NCBI RefSeq assembly: GCF_013425765.1
Contig: NZ_JACCJZ010000020.1
Location: 830,295 to 894,294, forward strand
Direction: 5' to 3'
Origin: Luteimonas deserti
Lineage (GTDB): Bacteria > Pseudomonadota > Gammaproteobacteria > Xanthomonadales > Xanthomonadaceae
DNA: 64,000 nucleotides
A program made the translations under genes and the position numbers. Each line of letters opens with the position of its first letter. Position 1 is the first letter of the stretch. Under the pieces are notes generated by a model. It had not been told where the DNA came from. It did no database searches and saw only the letters and a program-made list of their open reading frames with translations. Shown in pieces: positions 27,508-36,195 of the stretch.

Positions 27508-30270
27508 TCAGATCACCGCGAAACGCGGCTCCACGGTGTCCGGGATCAGGGCGCGTGTCTGCAGCCAGCGGACCATCTCGCGCGGCGGCAGCGGCCGAGA
27601 GTAGAGATACCCCTGCACCTCGTCGCAGCCGTAGTCGCGCAGCAGGCGCTCGTCCTCGCCGGACTCGACGCCTTCCGCGAGCACCTGCATGCGCAGTGCC
27701 TTGCCCAGATGGATGATCGCGCGCGTGACCGCAACCGCGCGCCCGGTGCTGTCGGACCCGGCGAGCCCGGCGATGAAGCTGCGATCGATCTTGAGCCGGC
27801 CCACCGGAAACCGGCTGAGATAGCTGAGGCTCGAGAAGCCGGTACCGAAATCATCCACCGCCAGGGCCACGCCCGCGCTCTGCAGGGCGCCGAAGCACTC
27901 CCACAACGCGTCGGTATCGAGCAGCAGGGCGGATTCGGTGATTTCCAGTTCCAACCCGGCGGCCGGCCAGCCGGCGTCCGAGCAGGCCGCGAGCACGCGC
28001 TGGGTGAAGCCGGGGTCCCGGAGCTGCACCGCCGAGACGTTCACCGACATGCGCCCGAAGCGCAGTCCAGCCGCGTACCAGGCAGCAGCCTGACGGCAGG
28101 CTTCGCGCAGCACCCACTCGCCGATCGCGACGATGTCGCCGGTCGCCTCGGCGATCTCGATGAATTCGTCGGGCGCGCACGGCCCCAGCTCCGGGTGATG
28201 CCAGCGCAGCAGCGCCTCGATACCGCAGACCCCATGCCCGTCGAGTGCGATCAGGGGCTGGTAGGCCAGCGAGAATTCCTCGTGTTCCAGTGCGCCGCGC
28301 AGCGCATGCTCGATCTCCAGACGCCTGCGCGCGCGCAGCCATGCATCGGGGCTGTAGAACTCGATGTGGTTGCGCCCATGCTGGCGGGCGCCGTGCAGGG
28401 CCACGCCGGCGGCGCGCAGCAGTTCGTCGAAGCCGACGCCCGGCGGGCGCACCGCGATGCCGGCGCTCACGCCGAAGCGCAGCACCTCGCCCGCGGCCGG
28501 AACCGGATCGGACAGCCCGCTGACGATGCGCTGCGCGGTGCCGGCGACATCCTGGCGGCCCGCCCCCTGCTGCAGCAGTACGACGAACTCGTCGGCACCG
28601 ATGCGTCCGAACAGATCGCCCGCGTCGACCAGCATGTGCAGGCGCGCCGCCACGGCCTTGAGCACCAGGTCGCCCGCCGCGTGGCCGTGGGCCTCGTTGA
28701 TGCCGCCGAAGCCCGAGATGTCGAGCAGCAGCAGCGCCTGGTACAGCGAGCCTCCCTCGGCGAGCGCGGCATCGACGTCCTGGCGCAGCCGGGTGCGGTT
28801 GGGCAGGCCGGTCAGCGCGTCGTAATGAGCGAGGCGTTCGATGCGCTCGCTCGCGGCGCGTTCTCCCGAGATGTCGCGGAACAGCACCAGGTAACGCGGC
28901 GGCATGCCCGGGTCGCGGGCGAAATCGACCACGGCCTGGGTCCAGATCTGCTGCCCGTCCGGCCGGTAGAAACACAGTTCGATCGATTCGGCCGGCGCGC
29001 CCGCCGCTACCCGGCTCATCGCCGACTGCAGGGCTTCGCGCGACTCGATGGTGTAGTGCCGCAGCAGGTCCTCGAGTGGCAGGGACTGCCCCTCCCGCCC
29101 GTGCAGACCGGCGCATTCGCCGGTCCAGTGCAGGGTGCGGGTGTCGGCATCGATTTCGCAGCCGCCGATGCGTCCGAGTTCGGCGACGCGTCTGAGCAAG
29201 GCGCCACGGCGTCGCGACTCGGCGTCGGCCTGGCGCTGGCGGGTGACGTCCTGGATCTGCGCGAGCACGGCTTGCGGCCTGCCATCGGCCGCGCATTGCG
29301 CCGACGCCCAGATCTGCAGCACGTGATCGTCCGTGGCGCCCCGCAGGGTGAGTTCGAAATGCGCGGCTTCAGTGCGTTCGCGCAGCTCGCGCCAGGCGCG
29401 TCGCACCGTCGGAAAATCCGCGCGACGGCAGCGACCGAGCCAGGCCCGCACGGAGGCCGCATCGGCGATGCCGAGCAACGCGCGAAGATCCGGCGCACAG
29501 TTCACCTGGTCACGCGCGATGGCCCACTGCCAGCTGCCCATGCCGGCCAGCCGCTGGGTGTCCTCCACCAGGCCGCGCTGCTCGCGCAGGGTCTGCTCGA
29601 GGCGTTTCTGCTGGTCGATGCAGGTCAGGGTGCCGGCCACCCGGGAGGCCCGGCCCTGGGCATCGCGGGCCGTGACCCGGCCGCTGTCGCGCACCCAGCG
29701 CCAGTCCCCGTCGCCCCGCTCGCAGCGGTACTCGGCGAGATACTGGCTGCTCTCGCCCTCCAGATACGCGTGCAGGGCCTCGCGCATCGGCGCGCGGTCG
29801 TCGGGATGGATCCGCTGCTCGACGGTGGCGAACGGAACGGGTGCGTCGCGCCCGGTCATGCCGACCCACTCGATCCAGGCACCCGAGCCGCGCATCTGGT
29901 CGTGGCGCAGGTCCCAGACCCACAGGGCATGGCCGCCGGACTCCGCCGCTTCCAGCCAGTCGTCGAGGTCTTCGGACAGGCGGATGCTCAGCGAGAACGC
30001 CATCGGCGTGCCGGAATCGATACGCACGGTCTTGAGCACACCGCGCAGCGGCATGCCCGTATCGGGCAGCTCGCACGGAAGCTCGTCGATCCCGTCGAGC
30101 AGGCGCGAATACAGCCCGGCGAGCGACGTCGCATGCCGCTCCACCAACTGGTCCAGGCCACGCCTGCGCGCGGCCGGATTGGCCGCGATGCAGCGTCCCC
30201 CTCGATCGAGCAGCAGCACGCCATCCGAGACGGGATGGTCGAGAAGGCTGGAGATGAGGCCCGATTCCAT
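27508..30270 (-). CDS. PAS-GGDEF-EAL protein, predicted c-di-GMP phosphodiesterase
   Basis: This 920-residue cytoplasmic protein has up to four PAS-like repeats (about 5-100, 105-220, 235-345 and 355-470; one contains RIHPDDRAPM). A GGDEF domain follows (480-640), then an EAL domain (655-910). The GGDEF signature reads GADEF (558-562) and DIDxFKxIN is altered to DISGFGGIN, so cyclase activity is doubtful. The EAL site is intact: E685-A-L, ITES, DDFGTG (806-811), LKIDR, AEGVE and VQGY. It should hydrolyse c-di-GMP. The ATG at 30270 begins a natural PAS start; the longer upstream frame is not conserved-looking. A FliA-like promoter precedes it. Confidence 0.9.
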   Translation of the reverse strand: MESGLISSLLDHPVSDGVLLLDRGGRCIAANPAARRRGLDQLVERHATSLAGLYSRLLDGIDELPCELPDTGMPLRGVLKTVRIDSGTPMAFSLSIRLSEDLDDWLEAAESGGHALWVWDLRHDQMRGSGAWIEWVGMTGRDAPVPFATVEQRIHPDDRAPMREALHAYLEGESSQYLAEYRCERGDGDWRWVRDSGRVTARDAQGRASRVAGTLTCIDQQKRLEQTLREQRGLVEDTQRLAGMGSWQWAIARDQVNCAPDLRALLGIADAASVRAWLGRCRRADFPTVRRAWRELRERTEAAHFELTLRGATDDHVLQIWASAQCAADGRPQAVLAQIQDVTRQRQADAESRRRGALLRRVAELGRIGGCEIDADTRTLHWTGECAGLHGREGQSLPLEDLLRHYTIESREALQSAMSRVAAGAPAESIELCFYRPDGQQIWTQAVVDFARDPGMPPRYLVLFRDISGERAASERIERLAHYDALTGLPNRTRLRQDVDAALAEGGSLYQALLLLDISGFGGINEAHGHAAGDLVLKAVAARLHMLVDAGDLFGRIGADEFVVLLQQGAGRQDVAGTAQRIVSGLSDPVPAAGEVLRFGVSAGIAVRPPGVGFDELLRAAGVALHGARQHGRNHIEFYSPDAWLRARRRLEIEHALRGALEHEEFSLAYQPLIALDGHGVCGIEALLRWHHPELGPCAPDEFIEIAEATGDIVAIGEWVLREACRQAAAWYAAGLRFGRMSVNVSAVQLRDPGFTQRVLAACSDAGWPAAGLELEITESALLLDTDALWECFGALQSAGVALAVDDFGTGFSSLSYLSRFPVGRLKIDRSFIAGLAGSDSTGRAVAVTRAIIHLGKALRMQVLAEGVESGEDERLLRDYGCDEVQGYLYSRPLPPREMVRWLQTRALIPDTVEPRFAVI

Positions 30271-30333
30271 TGCGCTGCTGTTGCTCCGTGGTGTGCGTGC
30301 CCAGCTCCGGCGAGGCGGACGGGGTCCCGAGTG

Positions 30334-30360
30334 ATAGCGGCGCATCCGGCCCGAAGTTGA
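30334..30360 (-). promoter_or_regulatory. Sigma-28-like (FliA) promoter of the EAL gene
   Basis: On the reverse strand TCAACTTC (30360-30353), 11 bases, GCCGCTAT (30341-30334). The spacing is exact; each half departs from the other FliA sites of this window at one core position. The leader to the ATG at 30270 would be about 57 bases. Confidence 0.5.
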
Positions 30361-30364
30361 GTCG

Positions 30365-30393
30365 GGCCGCAGTCGTAGGGGTAGACTGCGGCC
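30365..30393. repeat. Perfect 10-base inverted repeat between divergent signalling genes
   Basis: GGCCGCAGTC (30365-30374) and GACTGCGGCC (30384-30393) flank a 9-base spacer. The site lies just upstream of the FliA-like -35 of the EAL gene and 26 bases before the ATG of the histidine kinase gene. It could be an operator (arm centres 19 bases apart) or a stem in the kinase leader. Confidence 0.7.
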
Positions 30394-30419
30394 ACGTGCA
30401 TGGAAGGAGATCCGCCGGG

Positions 30420-31769
30420 ATGGCGTCCGGACCCACCACTGCAACCGGTGCCGCGCATCGGGATCGCCCCCGCCCGGGGCGGCTGCGCGCGGGATTGCGG
30501 TGGCAGGTGCCCCTGCTCCATTTCACGCTGGGCATCGTCTGGCTGGTCGGCGCAGCCCTCGCGGCCCGGACCGCGGGCACGACGACCCCCGGCTGGGAGG
30601 CACTGGTCCTCCTGGTCCTGCTGACCACCGCGATCGCGACAGGCTGGACCTGGGCGCGCACGCGCCGCGCGCCGACGCCGGAACGTGCACAAGGGCTTGC
30701 CGCCGAACATGTTCCGGCACTCCGCGGCGAGGATCTGCGCGAACTGATGCGTCGCCTGCCCGACGGGGTGCTGTTGCTGGTGGACGGCCGGATCGCGCAA
30801 TCGAACCCCGCGGCCGATGCGATGTTCGGTCAGCCTGCCGACGCCCTTGCCGGGGAGGACGCCGTCCATCTGGTGGACGCGGCGTGCGCGGACGCCTTCG
30901 AACGCTGGCTCCGGGCGCCCGCCGTCGAGTCGGACGCATTGCCGTCGACGCTGTGCATGCGCCGCCGCGACGGCGCATCGTTCACCGCCGCGCTGGCCAG
31001 CGCGGAAATCTCCCACGGGGCACGGCCGGCGGTCCTGCTGATCGTCCGCGACCTGAGCGATGCCGAACGCATGCGCGACGAGCTGGCCGCCGGCAATCGC
31101 GAACTGCAGGCGCTGGCCGCGCGGGTCTTCACCCTGCAGGAGGACGAGCGCCGGGCGATCTCGCGTGAACTTCACGACGACATCGGCCAGTCGGTGACCG
31201 CGATGAAGATGGCCGCGAGCGCCGCGCTCGACGAGGACGACGCCCAGCAGCGCCGCGACGACCTCGAGGACATCCTGGTGCTGGCGGACGCGACGCTGGA
31301 GCGTCTGCGCGACATCTCGATCCTGCTGCGTCCGCCCCAGCTGGATGCGCTCGGTCTCGAGGCGGCATTGCGCTGGCATGCCGAGCGGCTGCTGCGCGGC
31401 GCCGGGCTGGTCCCTGCCCTGCAGATCGATGCACTGCCGCGGCGGCCGGACGCGGCGGTCGAGCAGGCCTGCTTCCGGATCGCGCAGGAAGCGCTCACCA
31501 ACATCATGCGGCACGCCCGCGCGCGCCACGTGGCGCTGCGCCTGCGCGACCTCGGTGACAGTCTCGGTCTGTGCGTCGAGGACGACGGTGCCGGCTTCGC
31601 GCCGGGGGCCGCGCGCGGTCTGGGCCTGGTGATCATGCGTGAACGCGCCCACGTCATCGGCGGACACCTGGATATCGTCTCCACTCCCGGCACGGGCACG
31701 CGCATCGAGGCCTGGCTGCCCTACGTCGAGGCGCCGGCGTCACCGCCGGAGAGCGGTCCCGGTCGCTAG
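30420..31769 (+). CDS. Sensor histidine kinase, NarX/HisKA_3 type
   Basis: This 449-residue kinase has two membrane segments (about 32-53 and 59-78) with almost no periplasmic loop. A PAS domain follows (about 105-215). The HisKA_3 dimerisation helix is ERRAISRELHDDIGQSV with phospho-His252. The HATPase domain shows EALTNIMRHARARHVALRL and EDDGAGFAPGAARGLGL. Kinases of this class normally phosphorylate LuxR-type response regulators, yet none is adjacent. The ATG at 30420 has GGAAGGAG about 12 bases upstream. It is divergent from the EAL gene and ten bases before the GGDEF-EAL-REC gene. Confidence 0.9.
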   Translation: MASGPTTATGAAHRDRPRPGRLRAGLRWQVPLLHFTLGIVWLVGAALAARTAGTTTPGWEALVLLVLLTTAIATGWTWARTRRAPTPERAQGLAAEHVPALRGEDLRELMRRLPDGVLLLVDGRIAQSNPAADAMFGQPADALAGEDAVHLVDAACADAFERWLRAPAVESDALPSTLCMRRRDGASFTAALASAEISHGARPAVLLIVRDLSDAERMRDELAAGNRELQALAARVFTLQEDERRAISRELHDDIGQSVTAMKMAASAALDEDDAQQRRDDLEDILVLADATLERLRDISILLRPPQLDALGLEAALRWHAERLLRGAGLVPALQIDALPRRPDAAVEQACFRIAQEALTNIMRHARARHVALRLRDLGDSLGLCVEDDGAGFAPGAARGLGLVIMRERAHVIGGHLDIVSTPGTGTRIEAWLPYVEAPASPPESGPGR

Positions 31770-31772
31770 AAT
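31767..31772 (+). promoter_or_regulatory. -10 box of the GGDEF-EAL-REC gene, predicted leaderless start
   Basis: TAGAAT (31767-31772) overlaps the end of the kinase gene and is followed by six bases (CGGTCG) and the ATG at 31779. This is the same geometry as at clpS and hflD. No ribosome site is present. Confidence 0.45.
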
Positions 31773-31778
31773 CGGTCG

Positions 31779-33503
31779 ATGCACATGCCCGATGCCGTTC
31801 CCCCCGCTCCGATACCGCGCCTCGGTGCCGCCCATCCCGAACTCGCCGCGCTGATCCGCGACGCGGCCGGCTACGGCACGCCGCTGATGCTGCTGCACGT
31901 GGACATCGATCACTTCGCATCGGTCAACCAGAACATGGGCGTCGATGTGGGCGATGCGGCCCTCGAGGCCGTGGGGCACCGGCTGCAGGACCGGCTCGCG
32001 GGCCGGGGCAAGGTCTGGCGCCACGGCAGCGACGAGTTCATCGTCGCCGTCGCGCAATCCGGGGCGGATGCACAGGTCGCGCAGGCGCTGGCCGGCGAGC
32101 TGATCGCGGAGATCGAGCGTCCGCTCGAGGTGCTGCCCTATACGCTGTTCCTGGAGGCGAAGATCGGGGTCAGCCTGTGCCCGCATCACGGCGACGAGCC
32201 CTCGCTGCTGCTGCAGCTGGCCGAGACCGCCGTGCGGCGGGCCTCGCATGCTGCGGACGATCCGGTGCAGCTGCATACCACCGAAATCCATGACCGGGCG
32301 CAGAGCGAGAGCACGATCGCGCGCCAGATCGTCGACGCGCTGCCCAATGGCGAGTTCCGCCTGCGCTACCAGCCCAAGATCAGCGCACGCGACGGCCGGG
32401 TGATCGGCATGGAAGCCCTGGTGCGCTGGCAGTCGCCGGTGCTGGGCCTGCTGCTGCCCGAGCGCTTCCTGCCGACCGCCGAGCGCATCGGCGTGATCCT
32501 GCAGATCGGCGACTGGATGCTCGACCGGGTCGTCGCCCAGGTGCGTGCCTGGCGCGACCAGGGCTTCGACGATTTCTTCGTCGCCACCAACGTCACCACC
32601 CAGCAGCTGCTGCAGCCCGACTTCGTCGATCGTCTGCTCGGGCGGATGCAGCAGGCGGGCCTGCCGATGGCATCGATCGTGCTCGAGCTCAACGAGCGCG
32701 TGCTCACCCACAACAGCACCGATGTGGTCTATCGCACCGTGTCTGCGCTGCGCCATGAAGGGATCGGCGTCACCCTGGACAACTTCGGCACCGGCGATGC
32801 GAGCCTCGGCGCGCTGGTGCGCTACCCGGCGGACATCCTGAAGATCGACCGCAGCTTCATCAGCGCCGCCCCGGCCGGCAGCCGGGAGACCGCGATCGTG
32901 CGCGCCCTGATCGCGATGGGTCACCAGCTCGGCATGAAGGTGATCGCCAACGGCGTCGAGACAGAGGCCCAGCTGGGCTTCCTGCGCCGGGCCGACTGCG
33001 ACTATTTCCAGGGCTACCTGTTCGGCGAGCCGATGAGTGCCGAGGCTGCCGGCCAGGCCCTGCGGCGGCGTTACCTGCGTCCCGAGCTGTTCACCGCGAC
33101 CCAGTCCGACCGCACGCTGCTGCTGGTGGACGACGAACAGAACGTGTTGCGGTCACTGGTGCGGCTGTTCCGCCGCGACGGTTACCGCATCCTGGCCGCC
33201 GGCAACGTGCGCGACGCCTTCGGCCTGCTGGCGACCAACGAGGTCCAGGTGATCCTCTCCGACCAGCGCATGTCCGAGATGGACGGCACCGAGTTTCTCG
33301 GACGGGTGAAGATGCTCTATCCCGACACCATCCGCCTCGTGCTCTCGGGCTATACCGACCTCGCCACCGTGACCGATGCGATCAACCGCGGCGCGATCTA
33401 CCGGTTCCTGACCAAGCCCTGGGACGACAACAAGCTGCGCGAGCACATCCGCCAGGCGTTCCGCACCTACGAGGCGCAGCGCGGGCGGGAATCCACCGAC
33501 TGA
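31779..33503 (+). CDS. GGDEF-EAL-REC protein with degenerate catalytic sites
   Basis: This 574-residue protein has GGDEF (about 20-160), EAL (about 175-425) and a C-terminal receiver domain (about 445-565). The GGDEF motif is GSDEF (83-87). The EAL domain keeps E212-A-L, N271, E306, K355 and Q411. The second Asp of DDFGTG is Asn335, and the general-base Glu of AEGVE is Asn391 (IANGVET), so hydrolysis is unlikely. The receiver has VDDEQNVLRSL, phospho-Asp495 in SDQRM, and SGYTDL with TKPWDD, typical of RpfG-like regulators. It probably acts as a phosphorylation-controlled binder of c-di-GMP or of another protein. It converges on the soluble kinase gene. Confidence 0.9.
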   Translation: MHMPDAVPPAPIPRLGAAHPELAALIRDAAGYGTPLMLLHVDIDHFASVNQNMGVDVGDAALEAVGHRLQDRLAGRGKVWRHGSDEFIVAVAQSGADAQVAQALAGELIAEIERPLEVLPYTLFLEAKIGVSLCPHHGDEPSLLLQLAETAVRRASHAADDPVQLHTTEIHDRAQSESTIARQIVDALPNGEFRLRYQPKISARDGRVIGMEALVRWQSPVLGLLLPERFLPTAERIGVILQIGDWMLDRVVAQVRAWRDQGFDDFFVATNVTTQQLLQPDFVDRLLGRMQQAGLPMASIVLELNERVLTHNSTDVVYRTVSALRHEGIGVTLDNFGTGDASLGALVRYPADILKIDRSFISAAPAGSRETAIVRALIAMGHQLGMKVIANGVETEAQLGFLRRADCDYFQGYLFGEPMSAEAAGQALRRRYLRPELFTATQSDRTLLLVDDEQNVLRSLVRLFRRDGYRILAAGNVRDAFGLLATNEVQVILSDQRMSEMDGTEFLGRVKMLYPDTIRLVLSGYTDLATVTDAINRGAIYRFLTKPWDDNKLREHIRQAFRTYEAQRGRESTD

Positions 33504-33504
33504 T

Positions 33505-34749
33505 TCAGGCGTCGCCGCCCGGCTGCGGCTGACGCACCGGGAGGATCACCCGGAACCGGCTCCCGGTCTGCGGTGTGCTCTCCACCTCGATGCGACCGTG
33601 GTGCTTGGCCACGATGCCGTAGGAGATCGACAAGCCGAGCCCGGTGCCCTTGCCGACGGGTTTTGTGGTGAAGAAGGGGTCGAAGATGCGCTGCATCGCT
33701 TCGGCCGGGATGCCGCCGCCGGTGTCGGCGATTTCCACCCACACCTGGCCCGGCTCGTGGCCGGTACGCACCGAAATCACACCTTCCTCGTCGATCGCCT
33801 GGCCGGCGTTGAGCAGCAGGTTCATGAAGACCTGGTTCAACTCGGACTGCAGGCACTCGATCATCGGCAGCGTGCCGTACTCCTTCTCGAGGGTGGCCTT
33901 GTAGCGCAGCTCGTTCCAGACGATGTTGATGGTGGAGTCGAGCCCCGCGTGCAGGTCGGCCAGGCGCCAGGCGTGCTCGCGATCGGAGCGGGAGAAGTCG
34001 CGCAGGTCGCGGACGATCGCGGTCACCCGCTCGATGCCCTGGCGCGATTCGGTCAGCAGCTGCGGCAGGTCGCGGCTGATGAAGTCGACGTCGAGGCGTT
34101 CGCGCGTGTCGTCGATCTCGGTGCGCATCGAATGCGGATCGTGCGCGCGCATCGCGCGCTCGTACACGTCGATCAGCGCGAACAGGTTGCCGACGTACTC
34201 CTGTAGGCTGCCGAGATTGGAGTGCACGTAGCCGATCGGATTGTTGATCTCGTGTGCCACGCCCGCGGCGAGCTGGCCGATCGAAGCCAGCTTCTCCGAT
34301 TGCAGCAGTTGCTCCTGGGCCGCATTGAAGCGGACGTTGAGCTCCTCGTGGCGCAGCTGCAGTTCCTGGTCGTCCTCGCTGCGCGTGGCACCGCCGTCGC
34401 GCAGCAGCAGCAGGAACCGCCCCGCGTCCGCGCCGAGCCAGTGCAGACGGGCCTCCAGCGTATGCCCGGACAGGAACGCGATGCTGTCCGACCAGCAGCC
34501 GTGGGCGCGGGCGTCGTGCAGCGCCTGCATCGGCACCAGGTGCTCGAGCCTGCCGTGGGTCTCGGCCCAGCGCGGCTGGGCGCGCAGCAGCGCCTCCGCG
34601 GCGGGATTGGCGTACATCAGCCGGCCGTCGGGCTCGTGCAGGCAGACCCCTTCCTCGACGCAGGACAGGGCCATTGCGGCGAGAGGCGCGGGTGGCGCGG
34701 AAAGCGGCGAAAGCGGAGTCACGGCGGCGGTCCGGGAGCGTGGACCCAT
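33505..34749 (-). CDS. Soluble PAS sensor histidine kinase
   Basis: This 414-residue kinase has no membrane segment. A PAS-like domain (about 25-120) precedes a short coiled coil, the phosphoacceptor box LASIGQLAAGVAHEINNPIG (His166) and an HATPase domain with NQVFMNLLLNAGQAI, DTGGGIP, FFTTKPVGKGTGLGLS. It starts 18 bases after the flgN stop and may be co-transcribed with flgMN. A TAGAAT hexamer at 34756-34751 would place a transcript start inside the first codons, in which case the GTG at 34722 is the start. The receiver of the convergent GGDEF-EAL-REC protein is the nearest possible partner. Confidence 0.9.
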   Translation of the reverse strand: MGPRSRTAAVTPLSPLSAPPAPLAAMALSCVEEGVCLHEPDGRLMYANPAAEALLRAQPRWAETHGRLEHLVPMQALHDARAHGCWSDSIAFLSGHTLEARLHWLGADAGRFLLLLRDGGATRSEDDQELQLRHEELNVRFNAAQEQLLQSEKLASIGQLAAGVAHEINNPIGYVHSNLGSLQEYVGNLFALIDVYERAMRAHDPHSMRTEIDDTRERLDVDFISRDLPQLLTESRQGIERVTAIVRDLRDFSRSDREHAWRLADLHAGLDSTINIVWNELRYKATLEKEYGTLPMIECLQSELNQVFMNLLLNAGQAIDEEGVISVRTGHEPGQVWVEIADTGGGIPAEAMQRIFDPFFTTKPVGKGTGLGLSISYGIVAKHHGRIEVESTPQTGSRFRVILPVRQPQPGGDA

Positions 34750-34767
34750 GATTCTAAGCCGTCGCGG

Positions 34768-35103
34768 TCAGGCGACCGCCAGCTCGCGCGGGCGGCGGGT
34801 GGTCTCGGTGCGGCCGCTGGCGTCGTAGGCGGGCGCGCTCTCCATCCGCCCCAGATGGCGCAGGGCCCAGTTGACCTCGCGGCGACGGCGCGCCAGCAGC
34901 GCACCGTTGGCCCGGTTGAGTTCGGCCAGTTCGGCCAGCGGGCCGACGAGATCGCCGCTGGGAAAGGCCTCGAGCTCGCGCAGCGCCACGATCTTGTCCC
35001 GCGTGGAGCGCATCAGCGCGTCCACGTCGTGGCCGATCAAGGCTTCGCGCTCGTCCGAGAGCGCGGTAGCGAGACGGTCCAGGCTGGCCTGCGGGTCAGA
35101 CAT
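34768..35103 (-). CDS. flgN: Flagellar export chaperone FlgN
   Basis: This 111-residue all-helical protein matches FlgN, the chaperone for hook-associated proteins FlgK and FlgL. It has LDRLATALSDEREALIGHDV and LAELNRANGALLARRRREVN, the usual central helix. It is slightly shorter than E. coli FlgN (138 residues). Its start overlaps the flgM stop (TGATG), so translation is coupled, the normal flgM-flgN order. Confidence 0.82.
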   Translation of the reverse strand: MSDPQASLDRLATALSDEREALIGHDVDALMRSTRDKIVALRELEAFPSGDLVGPLAELAELNRANGALLARRRREVNWALRHLGRMESAPAYDASGRTETTRRPRELAVA

Positions 35104-35417
35104 CAGCCGGCCAGCCGGGCGTCCAGATCGAGCATGCGTGAGGCGATCGCCTCGGCATCGACCTTGTAGCTGCCGGACGCAATCGACTCGCGCAGGGCGT
35201 TCACCTTGGCCTCGTCGAACGCCGGCTTGGTGGCGAGATCGCGCTGCAGGGCCTGCAGGCCGGTGGCTTCGCCGGTCAGGCGCAGGCTGTCGGCCGGGGC
35301 CGCAGCCTCGACCGCCTTGTCGCGGGGTTCGCCGGCGCGGCCGACCTGGCCCGTGCCGACCGCGCCCAGGGCGCGGCTGCTGACGGGGGCGGCGGTTCCT
35401 TCGATCCTGTTGGTCAT
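35103..35417 (-). CDS. flgM: Anti-sigma-28 factor FlgM
   Basis: FlgM, 104 residues, binds FliA until it is exported through the finished hook-basal body. The N-terminal half is disordered and alanine-rich (MTNRIEGTAAPVSSRALG). The C-terminal FliA-binding part is KVNALRESIASGSYKVDAEA, then IASRML. The ATG at 35417 has a good site (AGGAG); the frame is open further upstream but has no family sequence. It is preceded by its own FliA promoter, the expected autoregulation. Confidence 0.92.
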   Translation of the reverse strand: MTNRIEGTAAPVSSRALGAVGTGQVGRAGEPRDKAVEAAAPADSLRLTGEATGLQALQRDLATKPAFDEAKVNALRESIASGSYKVDAEAIASRMLDLDARLAG

Positions 35418-35460
35418 GTCGGAGCTCCTGACACGCGGGTCTTCTGTGGGGTCATGGCCG

Positions 35461-35487
35461 GTATCGGCCAGGCTTCGGGAAGCTTGA
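35461..35487 (-). promoter_or_regulatory. Sigma-28 (FliA) promoter of flgMN
   Basis: On the reverse strand TCAAGCTT (35487-35480), 11 bases, GCCGATAC (35468-35461). It lies in the 91-base gap between flgA and flgM and gives a leader of about 37 bases. FlgM control by FliA is the classical feedback loop. Confidence 0.82.
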
Positions 35488-35508
35488 GGGCCATCGTGAA
35501 CAAGATGC

Positions 35509-36195
35509 TCAACGACCGACCCGCACGTTGCCGGCATCGTCGACCGTGCCCTGCACCACCCGCCGCGAACTCAGGTTCTCGACGCTGATGCGCTCACGGG
35601 CGCCGGCATCGGCCAACGCTCGCCCCGCCATCCGCACCTCGATACCGTCCTGGCCCGAGATCAGGGCGATGGTATCGCCCCGCCGCACCAGGCGCGGTGC
35701 CACCAGATCGCCTGCCGTCAACACGCTGCCGGCGACCAGGGTGCGCCGTGCACTGCGGCCGATCGCATCGGCGGGATCGGCGATCGCCGCGCCCGCGATC
35801 CGTGCGGCGTCTCGCTGCTGGGTCATGAAGCTATCGGCCGTGATCGGCTCGCCTGCAGCCACACTGCGCGCGAGCACGAGGACGGTCTGGTGACGGCGCA
35901 TGCGCACCGGCACGAACAGGCGCCAACCGTCCGGACAGGCCACCTCCACGGTGGCCGCGCCGGAGCGGCGCGCCTGCAGCGGCTGCGCGCAGCGTGGCAT
36001 GCGCAGGGCCGGATCCAGGCTCGCGTCGGCCTCCTCGCCGGTGTCGGCGACCGACAGCGCCGCCGCACGGATGGACTCCACCGGCTGAAAGCCCGTGGCC
36101 CCCGCCGATGCGGTGGCGACCACCAGCAACGCACCGCCCGCGAGGCGGCGCGCCAGCTGGCGCCAGGAACTGGAAATGCGCGTCGGGATGGGCAT
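35509..36195 (-). CDS. flgA: Flagellar P-ring assembly chaperone FlgA
   Basis: FlgA, 228 residues, is periplasmic and assists FlgI polymerisation into the P ring. It has a signal peptide (hydrophobic core LAGGALLVVATASAGA), a cysteine pair (MPRCAQPL and VACPDGW) and the SAF/ChapFlgA domain (LARSVAAGEPITADSFM, then RRTLVAGSVLTAGDLVAP and RRGDTIALI). The ATG at 36195 starts the signal region. It is read divergently from cheV and precedes flgM. Confidence 0.92.
   Translation of the reverse strand: MPIPTRISSSWRQLARRLAGGALLVVATASAGATGFQPVESIRAAALSVADTGEEADASLDPALRMPRCAQPLQARRSGAATVEVACPDGWRLFVPVRMRRHQTVLVLARSVAAGEPITADSFMTQQRDAARIAGAAIADPADAIGRSARRTLVAGSVLTAGDLVAPRLVRRGDTIALISGQDGIEVRMAGRALADAGARERISVENLSSRRVVQGTVDDAGNVRVGR

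Noticed and set aside
35418..35537. Longer N-terminus for FlgM
   Set aside because: The extension would cover the FliA promoter and lacks family sequence; the ATG at 35417 has AGGAG.
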